From the NCBI RefSeq assembly GCF_025628965.1, contig NZ_JAOTEN010000001.1, positions 806,001 to 870,000 on the forward strand: a stretch of DNA of 64,000 nucleotides, written 5' to 3'. Positions 8,026-15,943 of the stretch are shown here, piece by piece. Below the pieces are notes generated by a model, which saw only the letters and a program-made list of their open reading frames with translations, was not told the origin of the DNA and made no database searches. The first letter of the stretch is position 1. The number at the start of each line of letters is the position of its first letter. The translations under genes and the position numbers were made by a program. The DNA comes from Chryseobacterium gilvum. GTDB taxonomy: Bacteria; Bacteroidota; Bacteroidia; Flavobacteriales; Weeksellaceae.

Positions 8026-8060
8026 ATAAGAATTTTTATCAAAAATATAAAAATTCTTAT
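8026..8060. promoter_or_regulatory. Perfect 14-bp inverted repeat, candidate XRE operator
   Basis: ATAAGAATTTTTAT (8026-8039) and its exact reverse complement ATAAAAATTCTTAT (8047-8060) are separated by 7 bases. The first arm begins 4 bases before the XRE start codon, so a bound dimer would block its initiation region. It lies in the divergent gap to the lipoprotein gene at 8163. The operator role is inferred from position and symmetry. Confidence 0.6.
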
Positions 8061-8162
8061 GATGTCGATGCAAAATAAATGGTAGTTTTGAAAAATCATC
8101 ATCAACCCATGATGATTGAAGAAAAATTGATATCTTTAACCCTCAAACACAAACACATTTGT

Positions 8163-9647
8163 ATGAAGAAAAATTTATTTTCCAGGCTCTGCCTGATCGT
8201 AGCAGTGATGCTGTCGCTTTTTTCCTGCAGGAACGACCTTCTTCCTGAAAATAACAATTTGCAAAATCCCAATGCTTCCAGATTCAGGATGGTTAAACTG
8301 AAAGACATCCCGAATATTGAACAATTCATCCACCAGCAATCCGGAAGAGCAGATCTTCAGGTTCCTCTGAGTGAAGTTTCCCTTACCGGGAAAGATCTTA
8401 CCATTGGGATTATAGAAACTTCCACTATTGTAGAAACAGTTAACGGGAATGAAGGATATTACGTCTTCAAAGTAGAGAACCTGAATTCCGGTGATGCGGT
8501 GTACAATCTGGAAGTAAAGCAAGTGGACGGAATCCCGGTAACAGCGGAAATTATTGAGTATGACCCGCAAGATGGAACCACCGTAGACTTTCAGCATTTT
8601 ACGGGAAGCATCAGTTCATACGGTTTAGACGGAAAAGCAATTTCTACAGTAAATTATAATGACGGCTTGGCAAACTGTTCTCCTGCAACGGGAGTTCCGG
8701 GTGGAAACAATACTTCGGAAGGAGGTGGAATTAATCCCATTGATCTTCCCCCACCGAATGGAGGATGGTATAACTGGGGAGAAGGCGGAAGTAACAATAA
8801 TACCGTTCCTTTCAGTAATGTTCCCGGAGACTGTACTGACATTATCCTGGACAGCCACGGCAATACACAAGGTTGGTATGACCACTGTAACAATAACTAT
8901 TATCCCAATCCTAATGTTCATAAAACAACGACAACAGGAGAAATCCCTAACTTGTCACCGGATTGTAGCGGAGAAGGGGCGGGAGTTATAATCGCTTCTA
9001 CACATGATCCGTGCGAAAAAATAAAAGAAAACTTTGCAACAGCAAAGTTTAAAGAAAAAGTAACAGCTATAGATAAACCTGAAGTTTTTGCTTATGATCA
9101 TGAGATGGGTTATGCCGCAGGTTATCCCCCTGCCGGAGTTACAGGAACACAATATCCACCTATGGAAAATACGCTCGGTACTCATAATGTGAGACTTCCT
9201 GATGGAAATCAGTATTTTGGATTTATACATTCTCATACTAATAGAGAGGGGGCAACTAAAATATTTTCTCCCGCCGACTTGGCAACTTTTTTAACCAGTT
9301 GTGTATCCAACGCTGATCAAAGTGGAAATATTGGAGATGCTTATGCTATGGTAATTACTTCTGAAGGAAATTATATTTTGAAATATACAGGATATTCAAC
9401 TAATTTTGGATATACTTCAACTACTTTGGATAATTGGATGGAATGGTATTTAACACAGTTAAAAAAAATTCAAAATGATGATAATACTTTTAATCAATCT
9501 AAACTGGAAAAAGTATTTATTCGATTTTTAAAAGAAAAAGTCCAAATTAATGGAATACAATTATACAAAGTTGATAAAGTTACAGGAAAAGCAAACGAAC
9601 TAAGCTTAGATGCTAATAATAATGTAGTACCAATACCATGCAATTAA
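8163..9647 (+). CDS. Large lipoprotein with JAMM/MPN-like metallopeptidase-like C-terminus
   Basis: A 494-residue lipoprotein from ATG 8163 (lipobox LSLFSC, Cys near residue 20); an in-frame start at 8079 would precede the signal peptide and is rejected. Residues 20-170 are a conserved-looking globular region. About 175-300 is a G/N/P-rich, Cys-containing linker (GWYNWGEGGSNNNT). The C-terminal domain holds FGFIHSHTNREGATKIFSPAD: His356, His358, Ser369 and Asp372, i.e. H-x-H ... S-x-x-D as in JAMM metallopeptidases, but with 13 instead of 10 residues between the second His and the Asp. G+C drops sharply near the start of this domain. This modular layout with an AT-rich exchangeable tail resembles polymorphic-toxin proteins. 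Function is inferred, not shown. Confidence 0.55.
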   Translation: MKKNLFSRLCLIVAVMLSLFSCRNDLLPENNNLQNPNASRFRMVKLKDIPNIEQFIHQQSGRADLQVPLSEVSLTGKDLTIGIIETSTIVETVNGNEGYYVFKVENLNSGDAVYNLEVKQVDGIPVTAEIIEYDPQDGTTVDFQHFTGSISSYGLDGKAISTVNYNDGLANCSPATGVPGGNNTSEGGGINPIDLPPPNGGWYNWGEGGSNNNTVPFSNVPGDCTDIILDSHGNTQGWYDHCNNNYYPNPNVHKTTTTGEIPNLSPDCSGEGAGVIIASTHDPCEKIKENFATAKFKEKVTAIDKPEVFAYDHEMGYAAGYPPAGVTGTQYPPMENTLGTHNVRLPDGNQYFGFIHSHTNREGATKIFSPADLATFLTSCVSNADQSGNIGDAYAMVITSEGNYILKYTGYSTNFGYTSTTLDNWMEWYLTQLKKIQNDDNTFNQSKLEKVFIRFLKEKVQINGIQLYKVDKVTGKANELSLDANNNVVPIPCN

Positions 9648-9649
9648 AA

Positions 9650-10213
9650 ATGATGAAAAAATTTATTATACTTATAACACTTCACTCAATATTTTTGAGT
9701 TGTGCACAAATTTATCCTCTTAATACTTATACAGATGTACCTGATAATGCTTATATTAAAGATATAAACAATGAATTAGTTCCATACGAAGGCACGTGGA
9801 GTGGAGTATGGGATAATAAGACAATTTATATTTCTTTTAAAAGAATTAAAAAATATCAGAATTATGATCCAAACAATCCTTATTATGAAGATCTACTTGT
9901 TGGAAAATTTAAAGTATTAAATTCAGCAGGACTTATCTTGTATGATAACACTATTTTACCAGATGATAATACTAAAATAAAAGGATTACGATTTATTACA
10001 CAACCTACTGTAAGATATAAATTATATTATTTTGACTCTGACATATGTGGAATAACGGGTGATATTTACATAAACTTTGTTAATACGAATTTCACTCAAC
10101 TAAATTGGAAGTTTGTGGATACAACAGATATAATTGATTCTTCGTGTCAATATTATGATACCAATCCCTTTCCACAGCCATTACCCACAAATATTGTACT
10201 AACAAAACAGTAA
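9650..10213 (+). CDS. DUF6705-type small lipoprotein
   Basis: A 187-residue protein beginning 2 bases after the preceding stop codon (ATG 9650 or 9653; an ATG at 9638 overlaps the upstream gene and is less likely). The signal peptide ends in a lipobox-like IFLSC. The mature part has YEGTWSGVWDNKTIYISFKR and RYKLYYFDSDICGITGD, a pattern I associate with DUF6705, a beta-rich family common in Chryseobacterium and Flavobacterium as strings of small lipoproteins. It is very AT-rich, like the end of the gene before it. By position it could be a partner or immunity protein for the JAMM-like lipoprotein; nothing in the sequence proves this. Confidence 0.6.
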   Translation: MMKKFIILITLHSIFLSCAQIYPLNTYTDVPDNAYIKDINNELVPYEGTWSGVWDNKTIYISFKRIKKYQNYDPNNPYYEDLLVGKFKVLNSAGLILYDNTILPDDNTKIKGLRFITQPTVRYKLYYFDSDICGITGDIYINFVNTNFTQLNWKFVDTTDIIDSSCQYYDTNPFPQPLPTNIVLTKQ

Positions 10214-10214
10214 T

Positions 10215-10682
10215 ATGAAAAATATCTTTGTAATAATAACATTATTACTCATAAACTTATTTTTATCACAAAAATTAGATCGTATTGAACTTAAAAGCTC
10301 TGATGCAATTATTATTGGGAGCGAAATTAATATAAAACTTGAACCTTTAAAAAATAATAAAAAAGGCAAAGTGAGGGTAACCTTTCAGGACAAAAATAAT
10401 TATTTCATCCGAAGAATTTCTGCGGAAGACTATAACAAAATATCCCAAAATATTTTAAATATAAAAGAACCTATTTATATTTTAGGTAAAGATTCAATAA
10501 GAACAACCTGTATTGATGGGCAATTTACTACCATTACAACTTTTCAGAATAACTTTAAAAAAGAATATCATCTTGAATGTATTTCAGAGAAAGATAAAAA
10601 TGATGAAGCAAAAAAAGATTTTTGGAATGCTGCTAAATTACTATTGGAAAGTGCAAAAATGAAAATTGAAAACTTATATTGA
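10215..10682 (+). CDS. Small exported protein of unknown function
   Basis: A 155-residue protein starting 1 base after the DUF6705 stop, so surely co-transcribed. The signal peptide is MKNIFVIITLLLINLFLSQ. The mature part is Lys- and Ile-rich (KLEPLKNNKKGKVRVTFQDK, YILGKDSIRTTC, KDFWNAAKLLLESAKMKI) and ends in an amphipathic helix. I recognise no family. The A+T content matches the two genes upstream, which suggests the three arrived or evolve together. The 130 bases downstream hold only a terminator. Confidence 0.55.
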   Translation: MKNIFVIITLLLINLFLSQKLDRIELKSSDAIIIGSEINIKLEPLKNNKKGKVRVTFQDKNNYFIRRISAEDYNKISQNILNIKEPIYILGKDSIRTTCIDGQFTTITTFQNNFKKEYHLECISEKDKNDEAKKDFWNAAKLLLESAKMKIENLY

Positions 10683-10782
10683 TTTTACTTGAATTATAAT
10701 GTCAATCATTTTCTCAGTCATTGCTTGAAGATATTGGTATTAATCCAACAATAAAAACAAAAGCCTTTTCATAAACTACAAT

Positions 10783-10805
10783 AAACCTCCAATTCGGAGG
10801 TTTTT
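10783..10805. terminator. Bidirectional terminator
   Basis: AAACCTCC / GGAGGTTT (10783-10790 and 10796-10803) with a 5-base loop and T run. It lies between the accessory lipoprotein locus and the convergent M28 peptidase. Confidence 0.8.
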
Positions 10806-10812
10806 ATATTGA

Positions 10813-12171
10813 TTACCAATTTTTATCAACCATATAAATCATCTGCGTCATCACGGTTGCGCCCAGCAATAATTCGCGGCGGTTGACCTTTTCAAACCTA
10901 TCTTCTTCCGTATGATGAATGTCGAAATACCTTTGCGAGTCGGGAACAAGTTCTGCAGCCGGAACACCCATGTCACGTAGCGGGTAAACATCCGTCCCGG
11001 AATACCTGCCTTCAAAATCATAGGCGCCATACGGTAAAAACAAAGGTGCCCAAGTTTTAATCTGTGCGATTTTAGCTTTATCCATTTCCAGAGCAACACC
11101 TCTCGGTGAAAATCCTCCCGCATCAGATTCTAAGGCAAACAGGTGTTTTTCTCCATTTTCTTTGGTGGTTTTGCCGTATTGTTGTCCGCCTTTTACACCA
11201 TTCTCTTCGTTGGCAAAACAAACTACACGAATAGTATGATTGTTTTGAATACCTAAATTTTTAAATGTCCGCAAAACTTCAATGCTCTGAACAATACCGG
11301 TTCCGTCATCATGGGCACCTTCACCGACGTCCCACGAATCTAAATGTCCGCCAACAACAATAACACTTTGGTCTTTCTTCCCTGTAATTTCGCCAATCAC
11401 AGAATGGGAAAGCTTTTCACCTTTCATCCCGCAATGGGAATTCAGTTTAGCCGTGACTTTTTGAGATTGTAAAAGATTTTGAAGTTCATCAGCAGTGGTA
11501 TTTCCTATGGCAACCGCCGGAATTTTTGCGGCATCATCCTTGTAACGCATCGCTCCTGTATGCGGAGTATCATCCAATGCTGAAGACAGAGATCTCACGA
11601 TGGCAAATTTACCGCCTTTCTTTGCGGTTAAAGAAGCAGCAGTCGACCGGTATGCAGAAGCCTCACCGTATGCTTTAAAAGTTTGAACATACGACTGACT
11701 GAAAGGGTAGTTGAAAAAAACAATTTTATCTTTTACCTGATCCGGAGTAAGTGTATCGTATTCTGCGAAAGATCTTACCATAATAATCTCTCCGGACAGA
11801 TCTTTTCCGCCTGTACCTTCAGAGTTTCCCAAAGAAAGCATTTTCAGGGTTTTCCATTTTCCGGCGGCAGTTTTGATCTGTAAAGATTCTTTTCCCCGTT
11901 CCCAAACCGGAATCATTACTTCCTGAAGCCAGACTTTATCTGCGCCCGCTTCACTGAGCTTCTTCGCAGCCCACTGTACAGATTTTTCATACGCCTGTGA
12001 ACCGCTTAAGCGATGGCCGATATTTTTGGTAAGTTCACGTAAATCAGTGTATGCTTTTCCTTTATTTAAAATCTCTGTTGAGATTTTGCTGAACTGTACA
12101 GAGTCTTCTTTAGTCTGCCCAAAAACGGTAAGACCACACAATATAATTCCTGCGCTTAAAATTTTCTTCAT
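10813..12171 (-). CDS. M28-family zinc peptidase, exported (carboxypeptidase Q-like)
   Basis: A 452-residue exported protein (signal peptide ending TVFGQ) with a PA-type insert in the first half and an M28 catalytic domain. The first zinc motif GGHLDSWDVGEGAHDDGTG carries His276 and the bridging Asp; the catalytic base and next ligand are Glu322-Glu323 in FANEENGV; ESDAGG provides the next Asp, and DIHHTEED the last His. All expected ligands are present, so it should be an active aminopeptidase or dipeptidase cleaving peptides in the periplasm or outside. It lies 1 base after a paralogue (12173-13570) that lacks two of these residues; the pair is an evident tandem duplication. Confidence 0.92.
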   Translation of the reverse strand: MKKILSAGIILCGLTVFGQTKEDSVQFSKISTEILNKGKAYTDLRELTKNIGHRLSGSQAYEKSVQWAAKKLSEAGADKVWLQEVMIPVWERGKESLQIKTAAGKWKTLKMLSLGNSEGTGGKDLSGEIIMVRSFAEYDTLTPDQVKDKIVFFNYPFSQSYVQTFKAYGEASAYRSTAASLTAKKGGKFAIVRSLSSALDDTPHTGAMRYKDDAAKIPAVAIGNTTADELQNLLQSQKVTAKLNSHCGMKGEKLSHSVIGEITGKKDQSVIVVGGHLDSWDVGEGAHDDGTGIVQSIEVLRTFKNLGIQNNHTIRVVCFANEENGVKGGQQYGKTTKENGEKHLFALESDAGGFSPRGVALEMDKAKIAQIKTWAPLFLPYGAYDFEGRYSGTDVYPLRDMGVPAAELVPDSQRYFDIHHTEEDRFEKVNRRELLLGATVMTQMIYMVDKNW

Positions 12172-12172
12172 A

Positions 12173-13570
12173 TTACCAGTTTTTATCGATCATGAAAATA
12201 AGCTGTGTCATTGTAGTGGCACCCAGAAGCAATTCTCTTTTATTGACTTTATCAAAAGTGTCTTTTTCGGAGTGGTGATAATCAAAATATCTTTGGGTAT
12301 CAACCACCATCTCTGCCAACGGAATATCTAATCTTTTAAGGGGGGAAATATCCTGAATCGCATAAGTTTGGTCAAAATCATAAATGCCGTACGGAAGGAA
12401 ATATTCTTTCCAGGGGAAAATCAATCTGCGTCTCTGAGGCGACATATCTAATGAAAAACCACGTGGTGAATATCCTCCGGAATCGCTTCCCAGTGCGAAA
12501 ATATGTTTTTCTTCTTTCTTTTTGACATAAGCGGCATACGTTTCCCTTCCTTGTCCGCCATTTTCACTATTGGCATATAAAACCACCCGTATCGTATGAT
12601 TGTTACTATAGCTCAACGCTTTAAATGTTCTTAAAACTTCCATACACTGCACAACCCCGGAACCATCATCATGAGCGCCTTCTGCAAAATCCCAGGAATC
12701 AAGCTGTGCACCGAGAACGATGATCTTATTATCTTTTTTTCCGGGAATTTCCCCAATTACATTATAATTAATGGTTTCCCCTTTAGATTCGGCCGTCATA
12801 TTGATTTTTGCCTTTACGGTCTGGGTTTTCAATAATTTTTCCAGTTCGTTGGCCGACTGTACACCGATGGTGAGCGCAGGAATTTTAACCTTGTCATCCG
12901 GTTCATAATATACCTGTTTAGCATGAGGAACATCGTCGGTTGCTGTGGTGAGTGATCTAATAATCAAGCCTTTTGCCCCTTTTTTACCGATTACCGATGC
13001 CGAAAGAAGTTTTGATTTGGCGGCAATTAAATAAGAATCTACCGTGCTTACGATCGTAGGATCAATGGGATAATTAACGAAAATGATTTTATCTTTTACC
13101 TGCGTTGTAGTAAGGTTTACCAGTTCCTGAACATCATTTACCAGTAAAATATCTGCGGTAAGATCTTTACCTCCCGTTCCTTCAGAATTTCCAAATGAAA
13201 GCATACGGATATTTTTCCAGTCGCCGTTTCCGGCTTTGATCTGTAAAGATTCTTTTCCCCTGATCCAGACCGGAACCCGGACTTCCTGCTTCCAGATGTT
13301 TTCTGCCCCTGCTTCTTTAAGGTTTTTTTCTGCCCATTCCGTGGCTTTGGTATAGCCCGGTGTTGCGCTGAAACGCGGGCCAATTCCTTTGGTCAGTTCA
13401 CCCAGATTATCGTAAGCGGTGCCGTGCAAAAAAACCTCATCCGAAATCTTTTTGAACTCATCGTAATAGTTAAACTTCGGAACCGGTTTCGGTTTTTTGA
13501 CTAGCTTTTTTTGAGAAAATAAAAATCCACTCAAAAAGAGTGGAAGTATGATGAGTAAGATTTTTTTCAT
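12173..13570 (-). CDS. M28-family peptidase paralogue with degraded active site
   Basis: A 465-residue exported protein (signal peptide ending FLFSQ, then a basic Pro-rich stretch KKPKPVPK) that aligns along its whole length with the next gene. Two key positions differ from active M28 enzymes: the first zinc-ligand His is Gln289 (GAQLDSWD instead of GGHLDSWD) and the general-base Glu is Ser335 (YANSENGG instead of FANEENGV). The bridging Asp, second Glu336, the Asp of GSDSGG and the final His of DYHHSEKD remain. The offset between paralogues is 13 residues at both sites, so this is not an alignment error. It is probably a pseudoenzyme, perhaps binding peptides or its active partner. Confidence 0.9.
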   Translation of the reverse strand: MKKILLIILPLFLSGFLFSQKKLVKKPKPVPKFNYYDEFKKISDEVFLHGTAYDNLGELTKGIGPRFSATPGYTKATEWAEKNLKEAGAENIWKQEVRVPVWIRGKESLQIKAGNGDWKNIRMLSFGNSEGTGGKDLTADILLVNDVQELVNLTTTQVKDKIIFVNYPIDPTIVSTVDSYLIAAKSKLLSASVIGKKGAKGLIIRSLTTATDDVPHAKQVYYEPDDKVKIPALTIGVQSANELEKLLKTQTVKAKINMTAESKGETINYNVIGEIPGKKDNKIIVLGAQLDSWDFAEGAHDDGSGVVQCMEVLRTFKALSYSNNHTIRVVLYANSENGGQGRETYAAYVKKKEEKHIFALGSDSGGYSPRGFSLDMSPQRRRLIFPWKEYFLPYGIYDFDQTYAIQDISPLKRLDIPLAEMVVDTQRYFDYHHSEKDTFDKVNKRELLLGATTMTQLIFMIDKNW

Positions 13571-13621
13571 TTTTACTGACCTTTTTCTTTTCGGTGCATA
13601 AAAATAAAGAAAAAAAGCTAA

Positions 13622-14866
13622 TTAAGGTTTCATATCGTACATTAATAATGCAGTGATCAGTTTTGGCTCTATAAAAGTACATTTTGGAGGCATGCGAAGT
13701 TTCAAATCAGAAATTTTAATCATATCATTAAAACTTACCGGATAAATCCCAAAACCTACTTTTCCTTCACCTTTGTCTACTTTTTCTTTCAGAATTTTAA
13801 TTCCTTCAATGTTTGACATCCCTTTTACATAACTGATCTTGTCTGAACTGTCTGAATCTTTAATCTGAAGGATATCTTTAATAATATATTTATCCAGAAG
13901 ATGATGATCAAGATTATCCAGAGACATCTCCTGTGATCGTAGGTCATGCTTTACGTGAAGCGAATAGAACTTTCCATCGATATAAATCGATAAATGGAAT
14001 TTCTGTGACGGATAATAAGGGGTTTCTCCCTTTTCATGAATCAGAAAATACTTTTCAAGTTTCTTTAAAAACTCATCTGTTGAAAGATCACCAATGTCGC
14101 TTATAATTCTGTTATAATCATGAATTTTAATTGACTGATTGGAAACGATGAAACTGTACACAAAGTTATAGGCTTCCGTACCGTTGTGCTTTTTATTTTT
14201 TTCTTTAAGGTGCTTTGCATGAAGCGCCGTAGAACCGATTCTGTGATGGCCGTCTGCAATGTAGAAGGAATCAATCTGATCAATCACTTCTTTAAATTGC
14301 TGAAGCTTTAATCGGTTGTCTATTCTCCAGATTTTATGACGGATTCCGATAGAATCTATATGATTGAAAATCGGAACATTTTTTTCTTCATGATTCATCA
14401 GCAATTCTATTTTAGAATTGGCAGGATAAGTAAGCAAAACAGGTTCTGCCTGGATATTTACTTTATCAAGATAATGCGCCAGCTTTTCTTTTTTTTGCGG
14501 AATGGTGCTTTCATGCCTTTTTATTTTTCCTGCCAGGAAATCTTCAATGCTTGTAAGGCCCAACAATCCCCTGAATACCTGTTTATTAGGATAAATCTGT
14601 TCGTAGAGATAATAAGCAGAGCTGTCCTGAACAAGAATTTTTTCTTCCAGGAGTTCCTCAAAAGTAGAACGTATTTTCCTCAGATTCCGGTCGACATCTT
14701 TGGATTTGCTCACTACATACGGCTTGATCATATTCATGTATGTATTTTCTACCTGTGCTTTCTCAGCGATTTCTGCCTGAGTAAAATTGTCGATCGGATG
14801 AGTAGGAAAGGTGGCTTCATGATCTTTATGAGGTCTTATCCCACGGAAAGGTTTAAAAACTGGCAT
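13622..14866 (-). CDS. DUF1015 family protein
   Basis: A 414-residue cytosolic protein that starts MPVFKPFRGIRP and contains FYIADGHHRIGSTA (about residue 195), the signature of DUF1015. It also has the GLTSIEDF region and a C-terminal MPPKCTFIEPKLITALLMYDM segment. The family is found next to serA and serC in many bacteria, as here (7 bases after serA), and is suspected to act in or near serine metabolism, but the reaction is unknown. The ADGHHR motif is reminiscent of a phosphate- or nucleotide-handling site; that is only an inference. Confidence 0.85.
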   Translation of the reverse strand: MPVFKPFRGIRPHKDHEATFPTHPIDNFTQAEIAEKAQVENTYMNMIKPYVVSKSKDVDRNLRKIRSTFEELLEEKILVQDSSAYYLYEQIYPNKQVFRGLLGLTSIEDFLAGKIKRHESTIPQKKEKLAHYLDKVNIQAEPVLLTYPANSKIELLMNHEEKNVPIFNHIDSIGIRHKIWRIDNRLKLQQFKEVIDQIDSFYIADGHHRIGSTALHAKHLKEKNKKHNGTEAYNFVYSFIVSNQSIKIHDYNRIISDIGDLSTDEFLKKLEKYFLIHEKGETPYYPSQKFHLSIYIDGKFYSLHVKHDLRSQEMSLDNLDHHLLDKYIIKDILQIKDSDSSDKISYVKGMSNIEGIKILKEKVDKGEGKVGFGIYPVSFNDMIKISDLKLRMPPKCTFIEPKLITALLMYDMKP

Positions 14867-14873
14867 ATATTAT

Positions 14874-15833
14874 TTATAGTTTCTTTATAATTTCGATAAT
14901 CTGCTCTGCAAGCTCGACCCCGATTTTTTCCTGCGCATCTATTGTATTTCCTCCAAGATGCGGAGTGAGAGACAGGCTCGGATTCATTAATAAAATCAGT
15001 TCGGGAGTAGGTTCGTTTTCGAAAACATCAAGCGCAGCTCCTGCAATCCTGCCATAATCGATATAATCAAGCAGCGTAACTTCGTTGATAACGCCTCCTC
15101 TTGCAGTATTGACAATATAAACGCCTTCTTTCATGAGTTCAAACTGAGGGGTATCAATGATGTATTCATTTGTTTTAGGCGTATTGATGCTTATAAAATC
15201 GGTGTCTTTGAAAAATGCTTCAGAATCATTGGTAGAGGTGATCTCAAAATCAACTGACTGCCCGTTAAAAAAGTTTAAAGTAACAGTTTTTGTTTTTGGC
15301 TTTCTGGTCAATACTTTGATTTTCATCCCCAGTGAAATCCCTATTTTCACCACTTCCTGCCCGATGCTCCCAAACCCTATAACACCTAATGTTTTTCCTG
15401 AAAGTTCATACGCTTTACTGAATGATTTCTTCATCGCGTCAAAATGGGTATCGCCTTCTAAAGGCATCATCCTGTTGGATTCATGAAGGAATCTTGCCAA
15501 TGAAAAGAAATGGGCAAAAACCAGTTCTGCGACCGATCTTGATGATGCAGTAGGCGTATTGATCACATACAATCCTTTTTCTATAGCATATTCTACATCG
15601 ATATTATCCATCCCGATGCCGCCTCTTCCGATTATTTTAAGGCTTGGACAAGCGTCAATCAGATCTTTTCTTACTTTGGTCGCACTTCTAACCAGAAGAA
15701 CATCTACATTGTTTTCGTTGATAAAACCAATAACATGATCCTGGGAAACTCTGTTATCGAGAAGTTCGATCCCTGCTTCTTTTAGAGCCAGTTCTCCTGC
15801 TTTGGAAATTCCGTCGTTTGCTAAGACTTTCAT
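14874..15833 (-). CDS. serA: D-3-phosphoglycerate dehydrogenase
   Basis: A 319-residue D-2-hydroxyacid dehydrogenase. The NAD-binding motif is TLGVIGFGSIGQEVVKIGISLG (about residue 149 on); the catalytic Arg lies in VNTARGGVINE, with the Glu and His in the following NEP and LTPHLGG segments. The N-terminal LLVRSATKVRKDL and GRGGIGMDNID fit the phosphoglycerate dehydrogenase subgroup. It is the short form without the C-terminal ACT domain, so serine feedback through ACT is not expected. With serC 110 bases upstream on the same strand it makes phosphohydroxypyruvate and then phosphoserine; the serB step is not in the window. Confidence 0.9.
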   Translation of the reverse strand: MKVLANDGISKAGELALKEAGIELLDNRVSQDHVIGFINENNVDVLLVRSATKVRKDLIDACPSLKIIGRGGIGMDNIDVEYAIEKGLYVINTPTASSRSVAELVFAHFFSLARFLHESNRMMPLEGDTHFDAMKKSFSKAYELSGKTLGVIGFGSIGQEVVKIGISLGMKIKVLTRKPKTKTVTLNFFNGQSVDFEITSTNDSEAFFKDTDFISINTPKTNEYIIDTPQFELMKEGVYIVNTARGGVINEVTLLDYIDYGRIAGAALDVFENEPTPELILLMNPSLSLTPHLGGNTIDAQEKIGVELAEQIIEIIKKL

Positions 15834-15943
15834 ATTACTTTTTAGATATTGGATCTCAGACCATAGATTATAGACTTATTTCGTCTGTTATCTTTTATCT
15901 GAAAGCTTTTAACCTTTAATTTTTTTGTGTTGCCTAAATTAAG

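Noticed and set aside
14336..14890. A 184-codon frame antisense to the DUF1015 gene
   Set aside because: It has no recognisable motif, no promoter and lies fully opposite a well-supported gene; the frame stays open because of codon bias on the other strand.
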